Source: Methyloceanibacter caenitepidi (GTDB lineage: Bacteria; Pseudomonadota; Alphaproteobacteria; Rhizobiales; Methyloligellaceae). Taken from it: a stretch of 64,000 nt of DNA. The notes under the pieces are model-generated. The model was not told where the DNA came from. It was given only the letters and a program-made list of their open reading frames with translations, and did not search any database. The DNA lies in NCBI RefSeq assembly GCF_000828475.1, contig NZ_AP014648.1, positions 124,001 to 188,000 on the forward strand, given 5' to 3'. Of this stretch, positions 31,189 to 39,880 are shown in pieces (position 1 is the first letter of the stretch; each line of letters begins with the position of its first letter). Both the position numbers and the translations under genes were made by a program.

Positions 31189-32130
31189 TTGAAGGCTCCA
31201 GTGACCTATCGCTTCGAGCACACGACTAGGACCGTCGAGGAGAACCTGCGAAGTATTGCGCACAGTCAGATCGAGAAGGCTCTGGCGGAACTCGACGACA
31301 CCGAGATGAGCGTTCAGGACACCGTCCACCAAGTACGCAAGCGCTGCAAGAAGCTCCGCGGTCTCGTTCGCCTCGTTCGCGGTAGCTTCTCGGACTACAA
31401 GTCCGAAAATCAGAAGTTCCGCGATACGGCGGCTCAGCTGTCCTATATCCGCGACGCCGAGGCCATCATCGAGACGCATGATGATTTGATCGGCGTGTAT
31501 GGCGATCAGATCGATCAAATGGCTTTCTCGTCCGTGCGCGATCAGCTCGCGGCGCGCCAGGAAAAAATCCTCACGGAAAGGGACATTGAGCAGAAGCTGG
31601 CTCAACTCCGCGCCGAAATGGTCGACGCACGTGACCGGACTCATCAGTGGCGCTTGAGCGAAAAGAGCTTCGAAGCGATCGAAGGCGGTTTGGCCAAGAC
31701 CTACAAACGTGCCCGCACCGCGATGGCGGCAGCGCACAAAGATCCGACGCCGGAGAAACTCCACGAATGGCGTAAGCGCGTAAAATACCACTGGTACCAT
31801 GCGCGCCTGTTGCGGGACATTTGGCCTCTGATGATGCGTGCGCATGTCGAGGCCGCAGATAAACTCTCGGACATGCTCGGCGACCATCACGACCTAGCGG
31901 TCTATCGGATGACGCTGCTTTCCGATCCCGAGTCGTATGGCGATTCGGAACAGATCGAGGCTTTGATAGGACTTATCGTCGCTCGTCAGTCGGTCCTGGC
32001 GCAGGAGGCATTTGTCTTGGGCGCAAGGCTGCTGGCAGAGAGGCCCTCGGCCCTCGTCAAGCGCTGGCGCGCATTTTGGCGCACGGCCCTGCGCCAAGAG
32101 GCCGCTCGGGAAAATGCGTTGGCTGCCTGA
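31189..32130 (+). CDS. CHAD-domain protein
   Basis: CHAD proteins are helical, bind inorganic polyphosphate and often associate with polyphosphate granules. The 313 residues show conserved basic-helix signatures: VHQVRKRCKKLRGLVRLVR near 45-65 and LHEWRKRVKYHWYHARLL near 190-207, with SDMLGDHHDLAVY near 225. Start is TTG 31189, 11 bp after GGAGAG; a GTG four codons on is an alternative. Its TGA overlaps the ATG of the next gene by one base. It heads a three-gene set with a CYTH-like protein and a CYTH protein. The 270-bp gap before it contains no gene. Confidence 0.85.
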   Translation: MKAPVTYRFEHTTRTVEENLRSIAHSQIEKALAELDDTEMSVQDTVHQVRKRCKKLRGLVRLVRGSFSDYKSENQKFRDTAAQLSYIRDAEAIIETHDDLIGVYGDQIDQMAFSSVRDQLAARQEKILTERDIEQKLAQLRAEMVDARDRTHQWRLSEKSFEAIEGGLAKTYKRARTAMAAAHKDPTPEKLHEWRKRVKYHWYHARLLRDIWPLMMRAHVEAADKLSDMLGDHHDLAVYRMTLLSDPESYGDSEQIEALIGLIVARQSVLAQEAFVLGARLLAERPSALVKRWRAFWRTALRQEAARENALAA

Positions 32131-32765
32131 TGACCAGCTCCGCCCGGTTTGAATTCCGCACCTGGTCGCGCAACTTCGCGGTTGTTGAGGATCGGATCCG
32201 GCGATTGGCCTCGTGTGAGGATATCCGGGAGAGCACCGAGATTTATCTCGTCGCGCCCCGAATGTCCGCTTGCAACATCAAGATCCGCGATGGCGCCGTA
32301 GACACCAAAGCCTTGATCGACGAACTGGCCGATCTCGAACAGTGGCAGCCGGACTGGAACGGACAATTTCCCCTCGCCGCTCAGGCGTTGTCACAGCATG
32401 TGTTCCGACCGCTCTGCGGGGAGGTGCCTGACTTCGCGCGTCACAACTTCACAGAGCAGCAGGCTCTGGAGGAGGTCTTGCGGCCCCATCCCCTCATTGT
32501 GCCGGTAAAGCTGTTTAAGCGACGCTTCTCGTTCGCGATAGACGGCAACATGGTCGAATGGGTTCAAGTCCTAATCAACGACGCGGGCCTGGAAAGCATC
32601 GCGATCGAGTCGCTGGATCCGGAAAGGGTTACAAAAGTCCGCTGCATGCTTGGTCTCGCAGGGTTTCGCAACGTCAGCTACCCTCGCCTCGCCCAGCATG
32701 TGATCGGCATGAAGCCGCTACGGGGCGGGTTTGAGGAAGGCGGCAAGCTTGGCCCAGGAAATTGA
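32130..32765 (+). CDS. Conserved hypothetical protein, possibly CYTH-like, between CHAD and CYTH genes
   Basis: About 211 residues with no certain family. The N-terminus (RFEFRTW...TEIYLVAP...CNIKIRDGAVDTKALID) reads like the start of a triphosphate-tunnel fold, with alternating strands and a KIRDG segment; later strands include VPVKLFKRRFSFAI and IAIESLDPERV. ATG 32130 shares its A with the CHAD stop (TGATG). The 3' end overlaps the start of the CYTH gene by about 17 bases. Constant linkage to CHAD and CYTH genes suggests a part in polyphosphate or nucleotide triphosphate metabolism. Confidence 0.65.
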   Translation: MTSSARFEFRTWSRNFAVVEDRIRRLASCEDIRESTEIYLVAPRMSACNIKIRDGAVDTKALIDELADLEQWQPDWNGQFPLAAQALSQHVFRPLCGEVPDFARHNFTEQQALEEVLRPHPLIVPVKLFKRRFSFAIDGNMVEWVQVLINDAGLESIAIESLDPERVTKVRCMLGLAGFRNVSYPRLAQHVIGMKPLRGGFEEGGKLGPGN

Positions 32766-33213
32766 GCGCAAATTCTTGGTGGTGGGAGACGCTTGGCGGG
32801 GACTGGCCCCGGGCACCTCTTACCGGCAAGGCTATCTGTTGACGAGCAAATCGCGGAGCGTGCGGATCCGGGCCGCCGGCGACAAAGGATATCTCACGGT
32901 CAAGGGAGCGACGGTAGGCGCAACCCGGCTGGAGTTCGAATATGAGATTCCGAACGACGAAGCGAACGAGATGCTCGACAGGCTGTGTGACAACCCGATC
33001 ATCGAGAAGGCGCGCTATCGTATCCCCTTTGGCGGTTTCACGTGGGAGGTTGACGAGTTCCATGGCGCGAATTCTGGCTTGGTCGTCGCGGAGATCGAAC
33101 TCGAGTCTGAAGAACAGGCGTTCGACAAGCCGGACTGGATAGGCGATGAGGTGACGGCGGATCCACGCTATTACAACGCCAATCTCGTCAAACGACCGTT
33201 TTGCGATTGGTAA
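32749..33213 (+). CDS. CYTH-domain protein, putative inorganic triphosphatase
   Basis: About 154 residues of the CYTH / triphosphate tunnel metalloenzyme family. The N-terminus has the defining ExExK signature (QEIERKF: E4, E6, K8), followed by VRIRAAGDKGYLTVKG, LEFEYEIP and WEVDEFHG strands that line the tunnel. Bacterial relatives hydrolyse inorganic tripolyphosphate. TTG 32749 is preferred because it gives MAQEIERKFLV and sits 8 bp after GAGGAAGG; TTG 32731 would add six residues. Third gene of the CHAD cluster. Confidence 0.85.
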   Translation: MAQEIERKFLVVGDAWRGLAPGTSYRQGYLLTSKSRSVRIRAAGDKGYLTVKGATVGATRLEFEYEIPNDEANEMLDRLCDNPIIEKARYRIPFGGFTWEVDEFHGANSGLVVAEIELESEEQAFDKPDWIGDEVTADPRYYNANLVKRPFCDW

Positions 33214-33318
33214 GGCTCGGGCGTGCCCCGAACACCGAGCCGCCTTGCAGGTCTGCTCTTCGACTTTGAAAGCCGTCGTCAGGACGATCTGAACTTCGGC
33301 AGAAGCTGTCGCGGCACT

Positions 33319-33618
33319 CTAGTCGTTCGTGGACAGTTCGCGCCGCTCCTCGGGCGTACCGACAGGCGCGCCGGCATCAGCCAATTGCCGTCTCCTCCAA
33401 AGAGGCTTCCGCAAACGCGGAACGATGAGCAAGGAAATCGGCCATGCGAGCAAGGCGCTCGCGACGACAACGATTGGAATGCCGATCCAAAGATGTCGTG
33501 AAAAGCTTTCGATCGACAGCAAGACGATGAGACCAATGCCGAATAGAACGGCATCCGTAATCCCGTAGATGACCAATCCGATACGGCTTCGTGTCGGTAA
33601 TTCGTTGGTGTTGCTCAT
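33319..33618 (-). CDS. Small two-transmembrane protein
   Basis: A 99-residue protein of unknown function. Two hydrophobic helices (about 14-36 GLVIYGITDAVLFGIGLIVLL and 42-66 HLWIGIPIVVVASALLAWPIS) are followed by a basic, charged cytoplasmic tail. ATG 33618 has GGGAGACGCCC upstream. No partner domain is visible. It is convergent with the CYTH gene. Confidence 0.55.
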   Translation of the reverse strand: MSNTNELPTRSRIGLVIYGITDAVLFGIGLIVLLSIESFSRHLWIGIPIVVVASALLAWPISLLIVPRLRKPLWRRRQLADAGAPVGTPEERRELSTND

Positions 33619-33696
33619 TGGGCGTCTCCCATTTTTCGGATTCGAGGACCCTCGGCTTTTGTGGGTGCGGTCCGAGGTTGGCGATCGTCCGTCGCC

Positions 33697-33885
33697 CTAC
33701 TCGTCCTCTTTGTGCTCCGGCTTTCCGTGCCGTGGTGTGGACGCCATGTCTTCAAGCTCCTTCTCGCTCATGGAGTCGTACATGCTTTTTGAGGCGCCCT
33801 TCAGCTCACTCACTTTCTGCTCGCCGCGCTTCGCAGCCAAAGCTGCGCCCGCGGCTTTCTGCTGTGCTTTTGATGTTGCCGGCAT
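33697..33885 (-). CDS. DUF3008-family small stress protein (paralog 1)
   Basis: A 62-residue hydrophilic protein of the DUF3008 family, recognisable from MPATSKAQQKAAGAALAAKRGE and SMYDSMSEKELEDMA. Function is unknown; the family is common in Alphaproteobacteria and tends to accompany general stress genes. ATG 33885 follows GGAGG closely; the longer frame to 33921 is not needed. A GGAAC-N16-TGTT promoter ends 32 bp upstream. A near-identical paralog is at 43351-43539. Confidence 0.85.
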   Translation of the reverse strand: MPATSKAQQKAAGAALAAKRGEQKVSELKGASKSMYDSMSEKELEDMASTPRHGKPEHKEDE

Positions 33886-33916
33886 CTCGACCTCCGCAAT
33901 CTCTTCACTGATAACC

Positions 33917-33941
33917 AACACCAGGTCTGCAGCGTTGTTCC
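33917..33941 (-). promoter_or_regulatory. EcfG-type general stress promoter for DUF3008 paralog 1
   Basis: On the minus strand GGAAC (33941-33937), 16 bp, then TGTT (33920-33917). This matches the alphaproteobacterial EcfG sigma consensus GGAAC-N16/17-(C)GTT. The predicted transcript start is about 25 bp before ATG 33885. Confidence 0.7.
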
Positions 33942-34060
33942 GGGTCCAAGCGACCCACTTCCTGACCTAAGTCAATGAGACGCGGAGATTGGGACCCACA
34001 CCCCCCGGCTTAGCCCCAGAGCCGAGACGCACCGAACCCCGTCGCGCAATGCCATTGTCA

Positions 34061-36607
34061 TCATTCCCCGCGCACAAATTCGAGTGCGGCATTGGTGATG
34101 GACTGTCGCACTGCGCCGTAGCCTTTCCAGGGGTCGGATTTCAGGTGGGCGAGACGCGAGCGTATATTGCCGAGCGTATAGTCGGCGGCACCCTCGATGC
34201 GCGGCAGCTCGCGCCAGGACACCGGGGTTGCGATTGGTGCACCAGGGCGCGCGCGTAGCGAATAGGGCGCAATCGCCGTCGCGCCGCGCTGATTGCGCAT
34301 CCAGTCGATAAAGATCTTTCCTTTCCGCTTCTCCTTGGAGGCTTGCGCCACATAGGTTCCGGGCGCCGCCTCGGCGAGTTTCAGAGCGAACCCCCGCGCA
34401 AATGTCTTGATGTCGGGCCATTCGCGCCGGCGCTCCAAGGGACAGATCACATGGATGCCCTTGCCGCCGGTGAGCAAGGCGAAAGACTGGAGCCCCGCTG
34501 CCTTCAAAACATCGCGCAGTTCCCGCGCGGCATCGCGCACGGCTGCGAACGGTACGGCGTCGTCCGGATCCAGGTCGAACACGAGCCGATCCGGCCTTTC
34601 GATATCGTCGGCGCGCGCGCCCCAAATGTGCAGTTCCAGAGCCCCGATCTGCGCGGCGCCGACGAGCCCCTCGGGAGAATCGATCAGCAAATAGGAGGAC
34701 GTCTTGCCATCCTTCTGCTCGATGCTGACGGCCCTAAAGTGATCGGGGAGCGACGTCTTGTAGTGCTTCTGGAAAAAGCACTTTCCGCCACGCCCCGACG
34801 GACAGCGCACGATGCTCAGCGGCCGGTCTTTGAGATAGGTAAGGACGTGATCTTTGAACGCGACATAATACTCGGCGATCTCCCGCTTGGTTGCCCCCTG
34901 TTCGGGAAACATCACACGGCCGGGGTGGGTCAGCTTGACGCCAAGAACCTCGACGGGATCGTCGTTGTTGTTGTCTTTGTCCCGGCTGACGTCGTCTGGA
35001 GAGTCTTGGTTTGACGTGTCTTCGTCCGGCACCGCGGTCACGTCCTTGGCGGCTTTGTCTTCGCGCAAAGCCAAAAAGCTCGGATGCCGGAGATGGCCAT
35101 CCTGAGTGCGTTCAGTGTACGAGACTTGTGCCACGAGCTTCGGCGTCACCCAGACCGCGCCGCGGCGGGCATCAGCCGGCAGTTTCTCGAAGGGGCTCGT
35201 CTTGCGCTGCAACGGCTCCATCTTTCGATGCAGCATATCGAGTGTCTTCGCGTTGAATCCAGTGCCGACGCGGCCGCGATAAACCAGCTTGTCCTTCTCG
35301 TACTCCCCAAGCAGCAGCGAGGCGAAGGGACGGCCGCGCCGCTCTGATTTGCGATAGCCGCCGATGACGAACTCGTCGTTCCCAATGCATTTGGATTTGA
35401 TCCAAGACGTTCCGCGTCCAGATCGATAAGGGGCGGTTGCCTTCTTGGAGACGACGCCTTCGAGATTGAGGGCACAAGCCTTCTCGATAACAGCCTGCCC
35501 CGACCCCTCGATGTGATCGCTGTAGTGGATCAGCTTGCTCGCGCCTTTCAGGATCGCTTCAAGCTGCTCTTTGCGCTCCAGCAGCGGCTCCGACTTCAGG
35601 TCTTTGCCGTTGAGGGAAAGCAAGTCGAAGGCGTAATAACGGAGGTGAACGCTGGGATCGTCCGCCGCGTTTTGCAACAAGCCAAAGCGGCTGACGCCTG
35701 CGTCGTCGAGGGCCACGAGCTCACCGTCGATCGCAGCTGAGCCGACTTTCAGCGTGCGCAGCGCGTCGGCGATGGCGGGGTATTTGTCGGTCCAGTCTTT
35801 GCCGTTCCGCGTGATGAGGCGGACCTCGTCACCCTTGATGAGCGCCTGAATGCGATAGCCGTCATATTTCAGCTCATGCAGCCAGGCGTCGCCCTTGGGT
35901 GGCTGGTCCGCGAGCTTGGCCAGCTGCGGTGGCGTAAAGCTCACGCTGGCCAGACCGGACTTTTTCTTTGCGGACGAACCTGATTGCTTGGCCGTCGACT
36001 TTTTCGCCTTCGGGGCCCTCTTGCCCTCGTCGGTCCCGCCCTCCGCGATGGCAGCCATACCGCGGTCCGTCGCAACGCTTTTGGTCCAGATTTTCCGCGG
36101 GTCGCGGCTCTCGTCGGCGTCTTGATCGCGTTCCTTGACGAGGAGCCAGTTCTCCCGTTTCTCGCCCTTCCGCTTTTTCATGCGGACAAGCGCAAACCCG
36201 CCCTTCAAACGCTTGCCGTGGAGCTCGAATTTGAGAATGCCTTCCTCGAGGCCTTCATGGGGGTCCCCCTTGGGTTCCCATGTGCCCCGGTCCCAAAGCA
36301 TCACCGTTCCGGCACCGTAGCCTTCCGGGATCACACCTTCGAACGTGCCGTAGTCGACGGGGTGATCTTCCGTGCGAACCGCGAGGCGCTTGTCGGCCGG
36401 ATCGAGGCTTGGACCTTTGGTTACTGCCCAGCTCTTGAGCACGCCGTCCAGTTCAAGCCGCAGATCGTAGTGCAGACGGCGCGCGTCGTGCTTCTGCACG
36501 ACATAGACATTGCCGCCCGGCTTCGCGACGGACCCCTTCGGCTCTGGCGTCGCCTTGAAGTTTCGCTTGGCGTTGTAGTCGTCGAGCGTGGCCGTACGTG
36601 AAGCCAT
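34061..36607 (-). CDS. ligD: Multidomain ATP-dependent DNA ligase LigD
   Basis: End-joining ligase of bacterial non-homologous end joining. The 848 residues are ordered phosphoesterase-ligase-polymerase. The phosphoesterase (about 10-170) has HYDLRLELDG (H46, D48, R50) and DHPVDYGTFEGVIPEG (H82). A Lys/Ala/Ser-rich linker (190-220) follows. The ligase (220-530) has the nucleotidyl lysine K247 in ELKYDGYR. The primase-polymerase (about 560-848) has FDLDPDD as metal-binding acids and LLTGGKGIHV. All domains look intact. The ATG at 36607 lies 6 bp after the ku stop, so ku-ligD is one operon. Confidence 0.95.
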   Translation of the reverse strand: MASRTATLDDYNAKRNFKATPEPKGSVAKPGGNVYVVQKHDARRLHYDLRLELDGVLKSWAVTKGPSLDPADKRLAVRTEDHPVDYGTFEGVIPEGYGAGTVMLWDRGTWEPKGDPHEGLEEGILKFELHGKRLKGGFALVRMKKRKGEKRENWLLVKERDQDADESRDPRKIWTKSVATDRGMAAIAEGGTDEGKRAPKAKKSTAKQSGSSAKKKSGLASVSFTPPQLAKLADQPPKGDAWLHELKYDGYRIQALIKGDEVRLITRNGKDWTDKYPAIADALRTLKVGSAAIDGELVALDDAGVSRFGLLQNAADDPSVHLRYYAFDLLSLNGKDLKSEPLLERKEQLEAILKGASKLIHYSDHIEGSGQAVIEKACALNLEGVVSKKATAPYRSGRGTSWIKSKCIGNDEFVIGGYRKSERRGRPFASLLLGEYEKDKLVYRGRVGTGFNAKTLDMLHRKMEPLQRKTSPFEKLPADARRGAVWVTPKLVAQVSYTERTQDGHLRHPSFLALREDKAAKDVTAVPDEDTSNQDSPDDVSRDKDNNNDDPVEVLGVKLTHPGRVMFPEQGATKREIAEYYVAFKDHVLTYLKDRPLSIVRCPSGRGGKCFFQKHYKTSLPDHFRAVSIEQKDGKTSSYLLIDSPEGLVGAAQIGALELHIWGARADDIERPDRLVFDLDPDDAVPFAAVRDAARELRDVLKAAGLQSFALLTGGKGIHVICPLERRREWPDIKTFARGFALKLAEAAPGTYVAQASKEKRKGKIFIDWMRNQRGATAIAPYSLRARPGAPIATPVSWRELPRIEGAADYTLGNIRSRLAHLKSDPWKGYGAVRQSITNAALEFVRGE

Positions 36608-36613
36608 GATGGA

Positions 36614-37489
36614 CTACCCGGCAGCGCGCTTCGTGGTCTTGCGCCGCGACGACTTGGTCCGTGCCGACTTGGCTTCAGACCGTTTCCGCCCGGGCTTCAT
36701 TTTGTCTTTTGCGATGCTCTTTTTGAGCGCGCTCATAAGATCGATGACATTGTCGCGGCTTTCCGCCCGGTCGTCGTCCGAGCTTGCCGTCACGGCGCCG
36801 GATTCGCTCTTCTCATTGATGAGATCGCGCAAGGCCGTGGTGTACTGCGATTTGAACGCCTCGGGATCGAACGGGGCCGATTTGCGCTCGATCAACTCCT
36901 CGGCGAGGTTCAGCATGTCCTTGTCGACCTTGACGTCGGGAATTTGCCCGAAGATCTGATCGCTCTTTCGTATCTCATCCTCGTAGCGAAGCGTCTCGAG
37001 GAGAAGGCCCCTGCCGCTCGGGCGGATCGCGATGACATAGTCGCGGCCGCGCACGGCCATTTGGCCCAAGCCCACCTTGTCGGTCTCGCGCAGTGCGTCC
37101 CGGATCACCGCGAACCCCTCTTCGGATACATCGAGGTCCTCAGGCACCACGTAATAGGGTTTGTAATAGTAGCGCGGGTCGATCTCGCAACTATCGACGA
37201 ACTGCACCAGGTCGATGGTGCGCTTACTTTCGAGCTTGATCTCGTCGAGCTCTTCAGGCTCAAGCAGGACGTACTCGTCCTTTCCGACTTCGAAGCCTTT
37301 GACGATCTCGTCGATGTCAATGGGGCCGACGCCCGGCGCGACTTTCTGATAACGGACCCTCTGACCCGAGGGCTTGTGGATCTGATGCAAAGAAAGCCGG
37401 CTTGCCGAGGCGGTCGCCGCGTAGAGCTCGATGCCAATCGAAACGAGAGAGAGGCGCAAGTGACCTTTCCAATAGGCACGTGTCGCCAT
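36614..37489 (-). CDS. ku: DNA end-binding protein Ku
   Basis: Homodimeric ring protein that binds double-strand ends and recruits LigD. The 291 residues begin with the family's RAYWKGHLRLSLVSIGIELY and include LHQIHKPSGQRVRYQKV, EPEELDEIKLES and LRYEDEIR. The C-terminal ~30 residues are Lys/Arg/Ser rich (KPGRKRSEAKSARTKSSRRK), as in Ku proteins whose tail binds DNA. ATG 37489 has GGAGGATG upstream. No EcfG or ChrR-type promoter with correct spacing is seen upstream. Confidence 0.95.
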   Translation of the reverse strand: MATRAYWKGHLRLSLVSIGIELYAATASASRLSLHQIHKPSGQRVRYQKVAPGVGPIDIDEIVKGFEVGKDEYVLLEPEELDEIKLESKRTIDLVQFVDSCEIDPRYYYKPYYVVPEDLDVSEEGFAVIRDALRETDKVGLGQMAVRGRDYVIAIRPSGRGLLLETLRYEDEIRKSDQIFGQIPDVKVDKDMLNLAEELIERKSAPFDPEAFKSQYTTALRDLINEKSESGAVTASSDDDRAESRDNVIDLMSALKKSIAKDKMKPGRKRSEAKSARTKSSRRKTTKRAAG

Positions 37490-37897
37490 GTCATCCTCCC
37501 AAATCTGGATGGCACATGAGATGCGCCGAAGTGTGCGGTCTGACCACGGGTATCCTTAGTCTACTGGCTGACCGTGCAGACTTTCTAAATGCCCTTCAGC
37601 TTTGACTTTGGCACCCTGTAAAAACCGTCAAATTGGGAATGTTCCGGTAAGCACATCATTGCTCATGGTAGTGCGCGGCAGCTCGTTCCGGCGCTTTCTG
37701 TTGCCCTGAACGAGAAGAATGGGCGGTCAAGGTTTATGGGCGGCTTCTGGGGGGGAGCCGGTATGTTTCGCCGTCGTCCACTTTGGTTCAAAAGCAGTCA
37801 AGCTGGCCAAATTAGATGGGGTCGATCAGAAGGTAAGCCCGACCCATGAGGCGGGCCGGGCTACTTGAAAAATGTTTTTGCGGAAATGAGCTAGGCG
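37490..37897. other. 408-bp intergenic region with a GC-rich hairpin
   Basis: No gene is supported. An interrupted stem AGCCCGACCC / GGGCCGGGCT at 37836-37862 (one mismatch, 7-nt loop) lies between the EF-hand gene end and the ku promoter region and may end transcription of the EF-hand gene. It has no T-run in the minus direction. The rest must hold the ku promoter, which is not obvious by eye. Confidence 0.4.
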
Positions 37898-38254
37898 CTA
37901 TTCGCCAGCGGGTGTGCCTTCCATATTTTCCATGGTTGAGTCGTCAGCACTTTTGATCCAACCCTTTTTACAACCTTCTTCGAACTCACTCTTCTTGATC
38001 CGGTCATTGCTGTCGGAATCGACCATTTGAAAGTTCAGCACAAAGGGCTCGGCTTTACCTTCACTCAAATCGACATCGCCTCCTGGTGAGGCCATTTCCC
38101 AGACCTTCTGGCACTCCGTGTTATCCAGGATCTTACCAGGTCGACCAGACGGGTCTGGCTCCTGCGTCCCTCCCGGAACGGGAGCTCCGCCACCGGCGAA
38201 CGCAAAGGACGTGGTAGCCAGTAAGAAGATAATAGCTGCTGCTTGCTGCTTCAT
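37898..38254 (-). CDS. Secreted EF-hand calcium-binding protein
   Basis: A 118-residue exported protein. A signal peptide is clear (MKQQAAAIIFLLATTSFAFA, cleavage near residue 20). A canonical EF-hand loop is present: D-S-D-S-N-D-R-I-K-K-S-E (about residues 78-89), with Asp at 1 and 3, Asn at 5 and Glu at 12. An N-terminal Pro/Gly-rich part (GGGAPVPGGTQEPDPSG) follows the signal. Two cysteines (in NTECQK and EEGCKK) may form a disulfide. ATG 38254 has AAGGAGGAC upstream. The role is unknown; periplasmic calcium sensing or binding is likely. Confidence 0.75.
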   Translation of the reverse strand: MKQQAAAIIFLLATTSFAFAGGGAPVPGGTQEPDPSGRPGKILDNTECQKVWEMASPGGDVDLSEGKAEPFVLNFQMVDSDSNDRIKKSEFEEGCKKGWIKSADDSTMENMEGTPAGE

Positions 38255-38663
38255 TTTGTCCTCCTTGTTCTACGTCAAGTTATCGAAGACATAAATTCAC
38301 GTAAAAACGAAATCGGAGTTTTCAAGGGGCCGCCACTAGTACAACGCCAATATTGTCAACCGGCACTTGTGCGATTGTTGCGGATCGGGGGAACGTACTT
38401 AGCGTGCGAAGCCGCCTCGTGCTCGTGCCGTGGCGCTCGAAAGCTGCCTTCAACCCCATCATTACTTCGACGGTTGGCTCGTGCAGCACGCTCCACTGAG
38501 AGCAATGCGCGCGATAGCCGTCTTTGGAATACCTGCTGAAAGTGTCAGGGGAACTCAGCAATGGAGAAGCGATTGAGGTCTCTTCTGGATCAATACGCGA
38601 CATCAACCGTGTGCGCCTACGCCGCTTCGAAGAAGAATGGCGACGTTACCCTGTAGGAGAAGG
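38255..38663. other. 409-bp region without a convincing gene
   Basis: A 94-codon minus-strand ORF (38322-38606) and a 64-codon plus-strand ORF (38524-38718) overlap here. Neither has a good ribosome-binding site, hydrophobic helices or recognisable motifs. The minus ORF could be a remnant, but this cannot be decided by reading. Confidence 0.4.
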
Positions 38664-39290
38664 TCATGTCGTTGTTTCGGCACTGCGCAGTTCGCCCACA
38701 GCCTGCCGGAGGATCTGAACCGAGGAGGTAACGAAGACGCCGGCCATCAATGCCGCAACGCATAGATCGGGCCACCTCGTGCCCGTGATCCAGACACCCA
38801 GCGCCGCCAGCATCACCGCCACGTTGCCAATGGCATCATTGCGCGAGCAAAGCCAAACCGACCTGACGTTGGCGTCACCATCCTTGTAGCGAATGAGGAG
38901 GAGAACGCTCGTGGCATTGGCAGCAAGTGCTAGAAAGCCGACAAGACCCATTACTTCTGCTTGAGGAGTGCCGACTACCAGTACGTGGTACGCCGTTGCA
39001 CCAAGGACCCACACTCCCATGACCGTGAGACTTACGCCCTTGACGAAGGCGGCCCACGCGCGAACCCGCAGAGCGGAGCCGATCACTGCTAGGGTCATGC
39101 CGTAGGTCAGCGTGTCGCCCAGGAAGTCGAGCGCGTCAGCTTGGAGCGCTCGCGACCCTGCCAATGCACCGGCACCCATCTCTACAAGGAACATCACGGC
39201 GTTGATGCTGATAACCGCCCAGAGACGACGCTTGTAGGCAGGATCAAGCCCTTCGAACCGCGTCTCATTTCCGCAGCAACTTGCACTCAT
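38664..39290 (-). CDS. Cation diffusion facilitator-like transporter (membrane domain only)
   Basis: A 208-residue membrane protein with about six hydrophobic helices. Two metal-site signatures of CDF transporters are present: DALDFLGDT in helix 2 and SRNDAIGN in helix 5, where the Asp residues bind metal. The N-terminus has a CC pair (SASCCGN) that could bind metal. It lacks the C-terminal cytoplasmic domain of full CDF proteins, as seen in a short family of cation transporters. The metal is unknown. It is the last gene before att-like copy B. Confidence 0.8.
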   Translation of the reverse strand: MSASCCGNETRFEGLDPAYKRRLWAVISINAVMFLVEMGAGALAGSRALQADALDFLGDTLTYGMTLAVIGSALRVRAWAAFVKGVSLTVMGVWVLGATAYHVLVVGTPQAEVMGLVGFLALAANATSVLLLIRYKDGDANVRSVWLCSRNDAIGNVAVMLAALGVWITGTRWPDLCVAALMAGVFVTSSVQILRQAVGELRSAETTT

Positions 39291-39470
39291 GCCCGCAACA
39301 TAGTGAGACCGACGCCACTGACCAAGGTAGTGAGCAGCTGTGAGGCCGTCTGGATAGGCGCGCGCGCCGGGCGACCGAGATGTCTGCTATGGGTCAGAAG
39401 CGGACAGTCCTCGGACAGATCAGGGGTGTCTGCTTTAGCCTCAAAAACCGACATGGGCTGGAAGAGGTTT

Positions 39471-39667
39471 TTGCAAACGGGGTTGCAAACGAACCGGGCA
39501 GCATCGAACCGTATTCGAAGTCATGATCCGGGACGACAGCGATGCAGGTAGCGAACGGAATCATGCGGTTGGCCATTACGCATCACAAGGCGGCATGAGA
39601 ATCGCAGATCTCGAAAACCGGTGAGCGGGCAAGCGTTCCGAGGGTTCGAATCCTTCCCTCTCCGCAA
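39471..39667 (+). repeat. Diverged att-like repeat with tRNA-Ser 3' half (copy B)
   Basis: A second copy of the sequence at 14107-14303 in the same orientation, with about 85% identity over 197 bp and no large gap. It has the same TTGCAAACG pair 12 bp apart (39471 and 39483), the same GAACCGTATTCGAAGTCATG block, and the 58-nt tRNA-Ser 3' half (39610-39667), which keeps the anticodon loop, variable arm and T-arm. It ends CAA instead of CCA and has a G-T pair in the T-stem, so it is decayed or came from a variant element. No 5' half of a tRNA is beside it. Confidence 0.85.
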
Positions 39668-39805
39668 AGCCTCTGCGCCCAGTCATTCTCTGCCACGTCG
39701 TCCGCACATGATCAGTCCTGTTAGCGGCTCCCATTGGCTCGCCGTCGAATAGGATGGGACCGCACGCGCCGCCTTTCGGCAGGCGCTGCCGCCCCCATCA
39801 AACGC

Positions 39806-39830
39806 GGAACACTCGCACGTCCTTCGTGTT
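39806..39830 (+). promoter_or_regulatory. EcfG-type general stress promoter for the DUF892 gene
   Basis: GGAAC at 39806-39810, a 16-bp spacer, then TGTT at 39827-39830, 50 bp before the GTG start of the DUF892 gene. The match to the EcfG consensus is the same as at the other five sites in the window. Confidence 0.65.
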
Positions 39831-39880
39831 GACGAGGCCCAGTCCCGACTCAGGACCAAACACGACATGAGGATGACGCA

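Noticed and set aside
37623..37645. Possible EcfG promoter upstream of ku
   Set aside because: GTTCC at 37641-37645 and AAC at 37623-37625 are only 15 bp apart instead of 17 on the same count, and about 130 bp from the start.
38322..38606. 94-codon minus-strand ORF upstream of the EF-hand gene
   Set aside because: No ribosome-binding site, no hydrophobic or domain features; kept only as a remark on the intergenic region.
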